Assembly (NCBI RefSeq): GCF_028618695.1
Contig: NZ_JAQIVI010000738.1
Location: forward strand, 1-14,307
Direction: 5' to 3'
Length of the DNA stretch: 14,307 nt
Source of the DNA: Natrinema soli
GTDB taxonomy: Archaea > Halobacteriota > Halobacteria > Halobacteriales > Natrialbaceae
In this document: in pieces, positions 6,430-13,799 of the stretch
How positions within the stretch are numbered: position 1 is the stretch's first letter
How the letters are laid out: each line of letters starts with the position of its first letter
Made by a program: the position numbers and the translations under genes
The notes under the pieces: model-generated
Told to the model about the DNA's origin: nothing
The model's database searches: none
Seen by the model: only the letters and a program-made list of their open reading frames with translations

Positions 6430-6969
6430 CTACTCGAAGACGACGGCGCTGTCCTCGTCGGGAACGGTCGCCCCATCCTGGGCGGCGAACGCGTCGTGGA
6501 CGTGCTCGTAGGTGGCCTCGAGCGCTTCGACGATCACCGTGGTATCGCTCAGGACCGGCATGAAGTTGGTGTCGCCCTGCCACCGCGGCACGACGTGGGT
6601 GTGCAGGTGATCGTCGATCGAGCCGCCGGCTCCGTCGCCGAGATTCAAGCCGGCGTTGAACCCGTCCGGCTCGAGTGCGGCTTCGAGTGCGTCGAGCGTT
6701 CGCTGTTTCAGGCGAGCGTGATCGAGCAGGACATCGTCGTCGAGAGTGGTGTAGTCGCCGGTGTGGACGTGTGGGATGACCATCAGGTGTCCCGGATTGT
6801 ACGGATAGTTATTCAGCATGACGAACGCGTGCTCGCTTCGCGCGACGAGCAGATTCTCTCGATCGGATCCCCGCTCGGGCAGTTCACAGAACACGCAGTC
6901 CTCGATATCGGGGTTTTTGTCGTCGCGTCTGATCCACTCGATTCGCCACGGTGCGAACACCTGTTCCAT
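6430..6969 (-). CDS. HIT-family nucleotide hydrolase/transferase
   Basis: The 179-residue protein from ATG 6969 has the histidine triad H121-L-H123-T-H125-V-V (DDHLHTHVVPRW), the defining HxHxHxx signature whose middle His is the nucleophile that attacks a nucleotide phosphate. An N-terminal CVFC (25-28) resembles the zinc-binding pair seen in part of the family, and NYPYNPGHLMVIP (54-66) is the usual substrate-loop region. Members cleave dinucleoside polyphosphates (Ap4A-like) or AMP conjugates, so the substrate is left open. A GTG at 6981 in frame would add four residues, but the minus-strand TATA-like CTTTAGG at 6992-6998 is 23-29 bases before 6969, supporting the ATG. Its stop is followed by the decayed region and then the cupin. 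Confidence 0.93.
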   Translation of the reverse strand: MEQVFAPWRIEWIRRDDKNPDIEDCVFCELPERGSDRENLLVARSEHAFVMLNNYPYNPGHLMVIPHVHTGDYTTLDDDVLLDHARLKQRTLDALEAALEPDGFNAGLNLGDGAGGSIDDHLHTHVVPRWQGDTNFMPVLSDTTVIVEALEATYEHVHDAFAAQDGATVPDEDSAVVFE

Positions 6970-6991
6970 ATCCGATACCACTCGAGACGCG

Positions 6992-6998
6992 CCTAAAG
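6992..6998 (-). promoter_or_regulatory. TATA-like box for the HIT gene
   Basis: Reads CTTTAGG on the minus strand, 23-29 bases before the ATG at 6969. The spacing fits a leaderless mRNA and decides against the GTG at 6981. Confidence 0.45.
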
Positions 6999-7070
6999 CG
7001 TTTCAGTCCGCGCTCTAGCATCGATCGCGTCGGGAAATACCCACGTTGCTGTCTGTTACAATAGGTCACG

Positions 7071-7150
7071 AAATCGCTATAACGATATGAAAATCGATTC
7101 TAAACGATATCGGACCTTTTGAGGGGTTATTTCTGATACGGTAATACCGT
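7071..7150. promoter_or_regulatory. AT-rich control region with direct repeat and palindrome
   Basis: In strong contrast to the GC-rich surroundings, 7060-7170 is AT-rich. It holds an imperfect direct repeat: AAATCG...AACGATAT at 7071-7088 and again at 7091-7110, with the AACGATAT blocks 22 bases apart (about two helical turns). The second copy ends in the palindrome CGATATCG. Downstream lies a perfect 13-bp inverted repeat ACGGTA-A-TACCGT (7138-7150). The region sits between the divergent promoters of the HIT and zinc-ribbon genes. Together these look like binding sites for one or more regulators, though no regulator is encoded next to it. Confidence 0.45.
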
Positions 7151-7191
7151 CTTGCGGTTTTTACGACTCAGACTTCAAAATGAAGGATGGG

Positions 7192-7197
7192 TTTAAG
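7192..7197 (+). promoter_or_regulatory. TATA-like box for the small zinc-ribbon gene
   Basis: TTTAAG lies 27-32 bases before the ATG at 7224, the normal haloarchaeal distance for a leaderless or nearly leaderless transcript. No Shine-Dalgarno sequence is seen. Confidence 0.5.
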
Positions 7198-7223
7198 ACG
7201 GGGCTACGACAAGTAATCTGATA

Positions 7224-7424
7224 ATGGCAACGACTGACGACTCCTTTAACGGGATGACCGAGCACTGCGACGCCTGTGAGCTAGAAACCCTCCACGAAGT
7301 GTCCGTCCAGATCAGGACCGAGAGCCTCAAGAAAGAGAACGCCCAGTTCTCCCGCGAGCCGTACCGCGTCAGCGAGTGCCAGCGGTGCGGAAATCGCTCG
7401 AGTCAACGAATGAACAACGCCTGA
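7224..7424 (+). CDS. Small zinc-ribbon protein (DUF7835-like)
   Basis: A 66-residue protein with two CxxC pairs, C15-D-A-C18 and C52-Q-R-C55, separated by a beta-rich charged middle containing FSREPYRVSEC, as expected for a zinc beta-ribbon that binds one Zn2+. It resembles a conserved haloarchaeal family I recall as DUF7835 (putative zinc beta-ribbon), including the N-terminal GMTEHCDAC and C-terminal NRSSQRMNNA. Its role is unknown; small zinc ribbons in haloarchaea are often linked to regulation, translation or protein contacts. The start is supported by TATA spacing. Neighbours are a long AT-rich control region upstream and the convergent methionine aminopeptidase downstream. Codon use matches neighbouring genes. 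Confidence 0.85.
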   Translation: MATTDDSFNGMTEHCDACELETLHEVSVQIRTESLKKENAQFSREPYRVSECQRCGNRSSQRMNNA

Positions 7425-7561
7425 ACCGACGGCAACTGTGGTATAGCTGAGCAGACGATCCGCCCTCGTTGCCCGGTCTCCCGCATTCCAGATTCGTTCG
7501 ACGCGGCGCTTCTGCTCGATTTTTCGATTACCAATACGGATTTCCGATACCGTGGTCGGGA

Positions 7562-8461
7562 TTACTCCGCGGTCGTCACTTCGCAGCCGTCTTCGGTGAC
7601 GATGATCGTGTGCTCTTTCTGGCTGACGAGGAACCCGTCGTCTTCCTTGAGGACGGGATAGCCGTGGACGATGTCGTTGCGTTTGAGTCGACGCAGCGCC
7701 ATCTCCGGGCGGTCCGTCTCGAGCCACCGCGTCGCGAACGGTAGCGTTCGGAACTCCTCGGTGATCTGTTCGAGGGCATCGCGTGCCTGCCGGTTTCGGA
7801 CGGTGCCCTCGCGCTCGAGCGAGAAGATTTCCTCGCTCCCGCCTTCGGTGACCTTGCCGCCGCCGTCGGTCGCGAACGGCTCGATCGCGACGACGTCGCC
7901 GACCTCGAGCGTCGTTCCCTGCGAGACGGCGCGGTTGGGGATGTTCGGGCTGATGTGTTGTTCCCAGTGGCCGAGTCCGTGCCCGGTCAGGTTGACGACG
8001 GGGTTGTAGCCGTAGCCGTCGATCACGTCTTCGATCTCGGCCCCGATCTCGCCGGTTTCGACGCCCGGCTCGACGATATCGAGGGCGGCCTCGAGGGCCT
8101 GCTCGGAGGCCTCGGCCAGTTCGGGATTGCCCGAGAGGTCGACGGTGATCGCGGTGTCGGCCAACCAGCCGTCGACGTGGACGCCGATGTCGAGGTTGAT
8201 CATCTCCTCGCCGAAGGTCGTCTCGTCGCCGATGGACGGCGTCGCGTGGGCCGCCTCCTCGTCGACGGAGATGTTGACGGGGAACGCGGGTTTCCCGCCG
8301 AGTTCACGAATTCGATCTTCGGCCCACTCGGCGACCGCGAGGTGACTCGCGCCGACCTCGACGCGGTCGGCAGCCTCCTCGCGCACCTGCGCGAGTATCT
8401 CGCCAGCCTCGCGGTGTTTCTCGTACTGCTCTGACTCGAGGTCCACCTCGGATTCGGCCAT
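7562..8461 (-). CDS. map: Methionine aminopeptidase, type II
   Basis: The 299-residue protein removes the initiator Met from new proteins. It has the five metal ligands of the pita-bread fold: D91 (NLDIGVHVDG), D102 (ADTAITVD), H161 (LTGHGLGH), E194 (VAIEPFA) and E283 (QKEHTIIV). The substrate-binding His is H72 (AAHATPS). The length and the insertion between H161 and E194 (containing EQHISPNIPNRA) fit archaeal type II enzymes. The frame is open upstream to 8638, but translation most likely starts at ATG 8461 (MAESEVDLESEQYEKHREAG); a minus-strand CTTTTTGT at 8483-8490 lies 22-29 bases upstream. The upstream portion of the open frame overlaps a separate zinc-ribbon gene in another frame. It is convergent with the small zinc-ribbon gene. 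Confidence 0.96.
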   Translation of the reverse strand: MAESEVDLESEQYEKHREAGEILAQVREEAADRVEVGASHLAVAEWAEDRIRELGGKPAFPVNISVDEEAAHATPSIGDETTFGEEMINLDIGVHVDGWLADTAITVDLSGNPELAEASEQALEAALDIVEPGVETGEIGAEIEDVIDGYGYNPVVNLTGHGLGHWEQHISPNIPNRAVSQGTTLEVGDVVAIEPFATDGGGKVTEGGSEEIFSLEREGTVRNRQARDALEQITEEFRTLPFATRWLETDRPEMALRRLKRNDIVHGYPVLKEDDGFLVSQKEHTIIVTEDGCEVTTAE

Positions 8462-8520
8462 GCACCGGGGTTGTACCGGTCGACAAAAAGAGGTTCCGTC
8501 TCTCCGTCGCCCGACGGCGT

Positions 8521-8670
8521 TCACTGACTCGTCCGCTCGCGGAAATTGTGCTGCCCGCGGTCGATATCGACCCACTGACAGTCGGAACAGGTGACGACGC
8601 CCTGAACGTTCGATAGCGTCGCGGTACAGCTGGGGCACCGGCGCGCAGCGTGCTGTGGCGGTCGGAGCAT
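8521..8670 (-). CDS. Very small double-CxxC zinc-ribbon protein
   Basis: A 49-residue gene hidden in the overlapping frames upstream of map. It reads [20 protein letters not shown], then [21 protein letters not shown] (abridged), ending HNFRERTSQ. The pairs C12-P-S-C15 and C28-S-D-C31 should hold one zinc; haloarchaea encode many such single-domain mini zinc fingers (CPxC type), some important for stress or biofilm, but this one has no assigned role. Support for the gene: a TATA-like TTTATTA on the minus strand at 8694-8700, exactly 24-30 bases before the ATG, a stop at 8521, and GC3-biased codons. It ends 59 bases before map, which has its own promoter, so the two may or may not be co-transcribed. 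Confidence 0.75.
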   Translation of the reverse strand: MLRPPQHAARRCPSCTATLSNVQGVVTCSDCQWVDIDRGQHNFRERTSQ

Positions 8671-8693
8671 ACGTCGACCCACGAGTACGTCAA

Positions 8694-8721
8694 TAATAAA
8701 TCCACCTCACGACGATCGTCG
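8694..8721 (-). promoter_or_regulatory. Promoter of the mini zinc-ribbon gene with an upstream palindrome
   Basis: On the minus strand TTTATTA (8694-8700) is the TATA-like box for the gene starting at 8670. Ten bases farther upstream is a perfect 12-bp palindrome CGACGATCGTCG (8710-8721), where an activator or repressor could bind. Confidence 0.45.
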
Positions 8722-8818
8722 AAACACGGTGCGAAGAGCGTCGGCCAAAATCGGACTGTGAGCGAACATCTCCTTGCTCCAACCGTTTGCGGAAGAAATC
8801 ACGCGTATCGCCAGCGGG

Positions 8819-9067
8819 GACCGTGAAACGGTCGCCACGGGTTATGCCCGCGCGGATATCAAGTCTACCTGGCGTGAGAGACGCCACGAACCGAGCGGGT
8901 CGCCACTGGCACGCCGCGACCGGTTCGGGGCCGTGATCGCCGCCGCGAGACCGACGGCACGATCGAGTTCCCCGGCGGGTGGATCACCGGTCTCGCGGCG
9001 ACGATCACCGGCAGCTTCCGAGGGGTGCCCCGCGACGGACGCACGCGCGGTAAAGTGTTGATTTTAC
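8819..9067. other. Gene-poor region dense in inverted repeats; candidate structured RNA or small element
   Basis: No convincing protein gene is present between 8671 and 9256. Instead the stretch has successive inverted repeats: GACCGT-GAA-ACGGTC (8819-8833), TGGCGT-GAGAG-ACGCCA (8870-8886), an imperfect 12-bp pairing of 8891-8902 with 8918-8929 (10 of 12), and a 21-bp pairing of 8933-8953 with 8988-9008 with a single mismatch and a 34-base loop. A short GTAAA/TTTAC pair (9050-9067) closes the AT-rich edge. The 21-bp stem is far beyond chance. The arrangement suggests a structured noncoding RNA (strand undecided) or the remains of a small hairpin-forming element. It does not match tRNA, SRP RNA or RNase P RNA motifs that I can recognise. 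One plus-strand frame (about 8878-9114) is open and GC3-rich, but lacks a start codon. Confidence 0.45.
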
Positions 9068-9171
9068 GCCGAACTTTCCCTTCATTTGAGTTGTTTTGGA
9101 TAGTACACGACACCTGATTTTAGCAGCTGTTGCCGTTTTCCGCCTCTCTGTTACCAGTCTCGGAGTGGGAA

Positions 9172-9197
9172 GAACGAACAGGTATCGTTCAATTTTT
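9172..9197 (+). terminator. Hairpin followed by T-run upstream of icd
   Basis: GAACGA (9172-9177) pairs with TCGTTC (9185-9190) around a 7-base loop, then AATTTTT follows (9191-9197). This is a terminator-like shape on the plus strand. It would make sense if a plus-strand transcript runs through the inverted-repeat region before it; otherwise it may be an operator for icd. Confidence 0.35.
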
Positions 9198-9223
9198 GCC
9201 GGCCCGCGATGGAAATGGTAGAC

Positions 9224-9230
9224 CTTTTAC
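9224..9230 (+). promoter_or_regulatory. TATA-like box for icd
   Basis: CTTTTAC lies 27-33 bases before the ATG at 9257. It supports that start over the in-frame ATG at 9209, which lies upstream of the box. Confidence 0.55.
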
Positions 9231-9256
9231 CCCCGTCGGAGAACCGTGTAGACGAA

Positions 9257-10528
<1,272 letters not shown>

Positions 10529-10543
10529 AGGCAGCTGACTGTC

Positions 10544-10567
10544 GTTTCTTTCGTTTTCCGTTCTTTC
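10544..10567 (+). terminator. T-rich transcription end after icd
   Basis: Beginning about 15 bases after the stop codon, three T-tracts (TTTCTTTC, TTTTCC, TTCTTTC) occur in 24 bases. Archaeal RNA polymerase commonly stops at oligo-T runs without a hairpin, so this is a good candidate terminator. Confidence 0.55.
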
Positions 10568-10643
10568 GGCTCCCGTCTCTCGGGTAGCCCGCGACGAGTC
10601 GACATCCGGACATCTAGTTTCAGTACTGATATGAACGGCAGAA

Positions 10644-10649
10644 TTATAA
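10644..10649 (+). promoter_or_regulatory. TATA box for the membrane/CARDB gene
   Basis: TTATAA in an AT-rich context lies 23-28 bases before the ATG at 10672, a clear leaderless haloarchaeal promoter that probably also drives the acetyltransferase behind it. Confidence 0.6.
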
Positions 10650-10671
10650 CCGATCGAATACGCTGATTGGT

Positions 10672-11814
10672 ATGGACTCGAGGTCCGATCGAGCCGCCGA
10701 CCCGGAACGCGCGGCCGATCCGTTGACCCGGCTCCGTGCCGGTCGGGAGCCGGGTGACGACCTCGTTCCGGCACTCGCACTCGTCATCGCCGGAGTACTG
10801 GTCCCGCTGTTCGTCGCCGCGCGATACGAAGGCCACCTCGAGCCGTACCTCGATCTGAAGGAGTACAGCATCCTCGTCGCGCTGGGCGTCGGACTCGTGT
10901 TTTGGCTCCTCGTGGAAGGGTTCGACCTCGATCGCGTCACCGTGTTCGGGACGGCGATTATCGCACCGATACCGGTCACGATAGCGGTCGGCCTCTTGGC
11001 CGTCGTACTCGAGTTAGCGCGGCTGGATAGTTTCGTCTTCGACGAGCTCTTCCTGTACTCGCTCGCGATCACGGCCGCTGGTGCGCTCGCCGTCGGCCTC
11101 TCGCTGCTGACCGAACAGCTATCGATCCGCCATCCGCGGCTTCCGGAACGTCGGCGGATGGCGCTGACGGTCGGCGCGATGGCACTTTTCGGAATCGGTG
11201 CTGGAGTCGGTATCCGGTATGCGAGGCCGCCATCGGCGTCTCTCGAAGACGTGCGCGTCCACTACAGCGCCGCGGAAGCATCGTTTTCGGTGTTTCTCGA
11301 TATCGACTCGACCGACCTCCACGTCGCTGTCGTTGCACCCGACGAAACGATCACGAGGGACCAGCCGTTCGAGACCGAGGTCGAACGCGACTGGATGATG
11401 GTCAGAGTCGCCCAGCCCCGCGGGTCGCTCTACCGCGGCCAGTTCGAGATTCGTCTCGGTACGTTCTGGGGGAACACGGTCGATTCGATGTCTATCAGTG
11501 TCGAAGACGGTCCCGTCCTGTCGATCCGGCGCGTCGAAACCGAGCAAACTCGACCGAGCGAGATCGTCGTCACCGCTACCGTCGAAAACGTCGGTGATGT
11601 CACTGGTATGACGGCGGTCGGTCTCCGCGGTGCTGGGGACAACAGACTCGACAGCACCACTGTCAGTCTCGAGCCCGGAGCGACGACCGACACCCGATTC
11701 ACGATTTACCGAGACGACCGCGAGACGGACCGCGACGAGCTCTTCGTCACGGCGAGACTCGAGGGTGCCGAGACGGAAGACGACCGACGACGAGTCGATC
11801 TCTCCGAAGAGTAA
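10672..11814 (+). CDS. Membrane protein with five helices and CARDB-like C-terminal domain
   Basis: A 380-residue protein of unknown function. After a charged cytoplasmic start come about five hydrophobic segments: residues 31-50, 65-83, 92-115, 125-146 and 164-183. The remaining half is soluble and beta-rich. Residues about 282-363 look like a CARDB/immunoglobulin-like domain: LSIRRVETEQTRPSEIVVTA, then VENVGDVTGM, then SLEPGATTDTRFTI (excerpts), the usual N-x-G and EPG-x-T turns. Residues about 190-280 hold another beta-rich domain of unrecognised type. The simplest topology puts the soluble half outside the cell. Such proteins occur widely in haloarchaea without an assigned role. The start is supported by a TATA box, and the GNAT gene follows after 33 bases, suggesting one operon. 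Confidence 0.82.
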   Translation: MDSRSDRAADPERAADPLTRLRAGREPGDDLVPALALVIAGVLVPLFVAARYEGHLEPYLDLKEYSILVALGVGLVFWLLVEGFDLDRVTVFGTAIIAPIPVTIAVGLLAVVLELARLDSFVFDELFLYSLAITAAGALAVGLSLLTEQLSIRHPRLPERRRMALTVGAMALFGIGAGVGIRYARPPSASLEDVRVHYSAAEASFSVFLDIDSTDLHVAVVAPDETITRDQPFETEVERDWMMVRVAQPRGSLYRGQFEIRLGTFWGNTVDSMSISVEDGPVLSIRRVETEQTRPSEIVVTATVENVGDVTGMTAVGLRGAGDNRLDSTTVSLEPGATTDTRFTIYRDDRETDRDELFVTARLEGAETEDDRRRVDLSEE

Positions 11815-11847
11815 CGTTCTCACCAGCGGCGGACGTACCCTCCAGTG

Positions 11848-12285
11848 ATGGACGATCTCGAGGTCCGAATCGCCGATGCTGAACGAGAACGCGAGGACGC
11901 CTTCGCGGTCAGACGGGAGGTGTTCGTCGAGGAACAGGGCGTCGACGAGGAACTGGAGTACGACGAGCACGACGAGGCGGCCACTCACTTCGTCGCCTAC
12001 GACGGCGACGAACCGATCGGCGCGGCGCGACTGCGCGAGTACGGGGCGGATATCGGCAAGGTCGAACGCGTCGCCGTCCTCGAGTCGCGACGGGAGGGAG
12101 GTGTCGGCCGTGCGCTGATGGCGACGCTCGAGCAGCGGGCCGACGTGCTGGGATTCTCGGCGCTGAAACTTCACTCACAGACGCGGGCCGCCGACTTCTA
12201 TCGCGGACTGGGCTACGAGCGACGCGGGGACGAGTTCGAGGAAGCCGGAATCCCCCACGTCGAGATGCGGAAGTCGCTGGTGTGA
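11848..12285 (+). CDS. GNAT-family N-acetyltransferase (ElaA/YjcF-like)
   Basis: This 145-residue protein has GNAT features: the N-terminal AFAVRREVFVEEQGV strand/helix typical of the ElaA/YjcF branch, HFVAYDGDEPIGAARLR (beta 2-4), and the acetyl-CoA pyrophosphate loop VERVAVLESRREGGVGRAL, with the R-x-x-G-x-G core (RREGGVG), followed by KLHSQTRAADFYRGLGYER with the late motif B Tyr. It transfers an acetyl group from acetyl-CoA to an amine; the acceptor is unknown. An in-frame GTG at 11845 is adjacent to the chosen ATG. Only 33 bases separate it from the membrane/CARDB gene and no clear TATA box intervenes, so co-transcription is likely. It is convergent with the DUF7509-like gene. Confidence 0.9.
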   Translation: MDDLEVRIADAEREREDAFAVRREVFVEEQGVDEELEYDEHDEAATHFVAYDGDEPIGAARLREYGADIGKVERVAVLESRREGGVGRALMATLEQRADVLGFSALKLHSQTRAADFYRGLGYERRGDEFEEAGIPHVEMRKSLV

Positions 12286-12325
12286 TCGGCCGTCGAAGAC
12301 TTCAGAAACGGCACTCTCGAGAACG

Positions 12326-12946
12326 TCACTCGAGTCGAGACAGTTCGCCGGTCCGCTCCTTGCGGACGAGATCGCGAACGAACAGTCGGAGCTGCCGACA
12401 CAGCTCTTCGCGGTCGTCGTACGAGTAGATCCGGGCATCCCAGCGATCGCGGACCGCGGCGATCATCGCGCTTCGGACACCGGACTCGTGGGCGAATACG
12501 ACTCGTTCGCGGCGGTGGGCCGCCGTTTCCTCGTCGAACAGCGCCTCGAGAACTGACCCCACCTCGATACCGACGCCGAGATTATCGCCGACGGCGGGGA
12601 CGACGTAGACCACGGCATTGCTCGCTCGAGCGAACGCGATACTCTGGGTGGCGGCATCCAGCTCCGAGAGCGGGATATCGACGTCGATCGCGAGGAAGGC
12701 GTTGACGCCGGCGGCCGTCCGGAGCCGATCGCGGACGTCCAACAGCAGATCCAGCGCGGCCTCGTCACGCTCGAGGTCGCGATCGGACCCGACGAGCGCC
12801 CCGAAATCCATCGATTCGGGGACCGATTCGGGGTCCGCGTCCGCGAGCGTCCGTTCGACATCGAACGCCTCGTACGGCCCCATCAGATACACCAGGAATC
12901 GGGAGCGAGGAAGTTCCCCTAACTCGTCGACGATGCGGTCGCGCAT
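12326..12946 (-). CDS. DUF7509-like protein with nucleoside-deoxyribosyltransferase-like motifs
   Basis: A 206-residue soluble protein resembling a haloarchaeal family I recall as DUF7509. Reading the motifs, YLMGPY (20-25) recalls the first strand/loop of the nucleoside 2-deoxyribosyltransferase-like (NDT) fold, FLAIDVD (84-90) and ASNAVVYVVP (108-117) the middle strand with its substrate-facing end, and GVGIEVGSVLEAL (124-136) the G-x-x-x-E-x-G helix with a conserved Glu (E128). This motif order is typical of NDT/DRHyd-type enzymes that act on N-glycosidic bonds of nucleosides or nucleotides, so an activity of that kind is possible but unproven. The start ATG 12946 has a minus-strand GTTTATATATT at 12966-12976. 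It is divergent from a winged-helix regulator, with a shared palindrome between them. Confidence 0.78.
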   Translation of the reverse strand: MRDRIVDELGELPRSRFLVYLMGPYEAFDVERTLADADPESVPESMDFGALVGSDRDLERDEAALDLLLDVRDRLRTAAGVNAFLAIDVDIPLSELDAATQSIAFARASNAVVYVVPAVGDNLGVGIEVGSVLEALFDEETAAHRRERVVFAHESGVRSAMIAAVRDRWDARIYSYDDREELCRQLRLFVRDLVRKERTGELSRLE

Positions 12947-12965
12947 ACCTCGTCTGTTCGCGGCG

Positions 12966-13018
12966 AATATATAAACATGGTATATTTCAGCGATCGCTGA
13001 CTCAAGGAATGCTTATAC
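12966..13018. promoter_or_regulatory. Divergent promoter with perfect 14-bp palindrome (candidate operator)
   Basis: Minus-strand TATA GTTTATATATT (12966-12976) serves the DUF7509-like gene and plus-strand CTTATAC (13012-13018) serves the regulator, 24-30 bases before its ATG. Between them is the perfect palindrome TCAGCGATCGCTGA (12987-13000). A second inverted repeat, AATATA (12966-12971) and TATATT (12981-12986), overlaps the minus TATA. The placement suits a dimeric winged-helix protein controlling both promoters, probably the one encoded here (inference). Confidence 0.6.
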
Positions 13019-13041
13019 AACTGGGGACTCGAGTATCCAGT

Positions 13042-13428
13042 ATGGCCGAATCCGAGCGCGCGACACGACGGCGCGGGGACGAGTTGCTGCCCGAGCGGAG
13101 TATTCTCTCGCTCGAGGAGTACCTCGCGATGCAGCGTTCGATCGGCAACGAGACGCGGTTCCGCGTCCTGAACGCGCTCGTCGAAGTCGGATCTCAGAGC
13201 GCCAGCGAGTTACGCGACCGCCTCGAGATCGAGTCGAACGTGCTCCACTACCACCTCGACGAACTCGTCGACGTCGGTCTCGTGGAGAATAGAAAACGCA
13301 AGGAGCCCGACAGCGACGGGTTCTATTCCTACTATCGGGCAACCTCGCTCGGCGAGGGTATTCTCGATCACGGCGTCCGCGAACTGATGCGACGAGAGTG
13401 GGACGCACTCGAGGAGTACAGCGCGTGA
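13042..13428 (+). CDS. ArsR-like winged-helix transcriptional regulator
   Basis: The 128-residue protein has one winged helix-turn-helix: FRVLNALVEVGSQSASELRD (helices 1-2), ESNVLHYHLDELVDVGLV (recognition helix, with the archaeal LHYHLDEL pattern), and a wing with NRKRKEPDSDGFYSYYRA. The C-terminal helix (ILDHGVRELMRREW) is likely the dimer interface. It lacks cysteines, so there is no obvious metal site. From ATG 13042 the leaderless spacing to the TATA-like box at 13012-13018 is good; in-frame codons back to 13009 overlap that box. It is divergent from the DUF7509-like gene and may repress it and itself through the 14-bp palindrome. A possible partner function is only inferred. Confidence 0.88.
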   Translation: MAESERATRRRGDELLPERSILSLEEYLAMQRSIGNETRFRVLNALVEVGSQSASELRDRLEIESNVLHYHLDELVDVGLVENRKRKEPDSDGFYSYYRATSLGEGILDHGVRELMRREWDALEEYSA

Positions 13429-13520
13429 CCTCCCGTCCCCGTTCGACTGATCACCGTCGGAATCGGTGTCTTTCGAGCGTCTGACTGAGTTTCAAGGGCC
13501 AGTACGTGGCCATCGATGCT

Positions 13521-13676
13521 ATGGTCCCGGTCATTCACCGCCCCCTGAACGCGGTCGCGTCGACGGTAGCGATGGTGCGGAACGCCGTTCGGATCCTCTT
13601 CCCGCTCGCGATCGCACTCGCCATCACCGTCGGCGGACTGCTCGTCTTCTTCGCGCTGGTCACCGCCGTATTCTAA
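13521..13676 (+). CDS. Very small single-helix membrane protein
   Basis: A 51-residue gene. It starts MVPVIHRPLNAVASTVAMVR, a short basic N-terminal region, followed by one long hydrophobic helix (roughly residues 24-51: ILFPLAIALAITVGG, then LLVFFALVTAVF, quoted in parts), and stops directly after it. Support: TATA-like TTTCAAG at 13490-13496 lies 25-31 bases before the ATG, a short inverted repeat GGCCA-GTACG-TGGCC (13497-13511) lies between TATA and start, and codons are GC3-biased. It has no sequence family I recognise and may be a small membrane-associated regulator or structural peptide; chance ORF cannot be excluded. Confidence 0.55.
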   Translation: MVPVIHRPLNAVASTVAMVRNAVRILFPLAIALAITVGGLLVFFALVTAVF

Positions 13677-13799
13677 CGGCTCGAGTCAACGGGTCTCGAC
13701 AATCGTGCCGACCGAGTCATACCGTCCGCTGTACCGATGTCCCGGAACAACCACAGGATGGTTCGGGGTCGCTCCGGAACTGACGGACAACAGCCCGTC

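Noticed and set aside
5633..6511. Plus-strand frame of 292 codons across the cupin and HIT genes
   Set aside because: Antisense to the cupin and the decayed region; it crosses two unrelated coding units and shows no recognisable domain.
8878..9114. Open plus-strand frame with GC3-rich codons (segment TDGTIEFPGGWITGLAATIT)
   Set aside because: It has no ATG or GTG start near its beginning, follows a stop directly, overlaps the 21-bp stem (which itself imposes base bias) and ends in AT-rich sequence of poor coding quality. Kept only as an alternative explanation of the region.
11119..12174. Minus-strand 351-codon frame over the CARDB and GNAT genes
   Set aside because: Antisense shadow; the plus strand holds a promoter, a GNAT motif and membrane helices.
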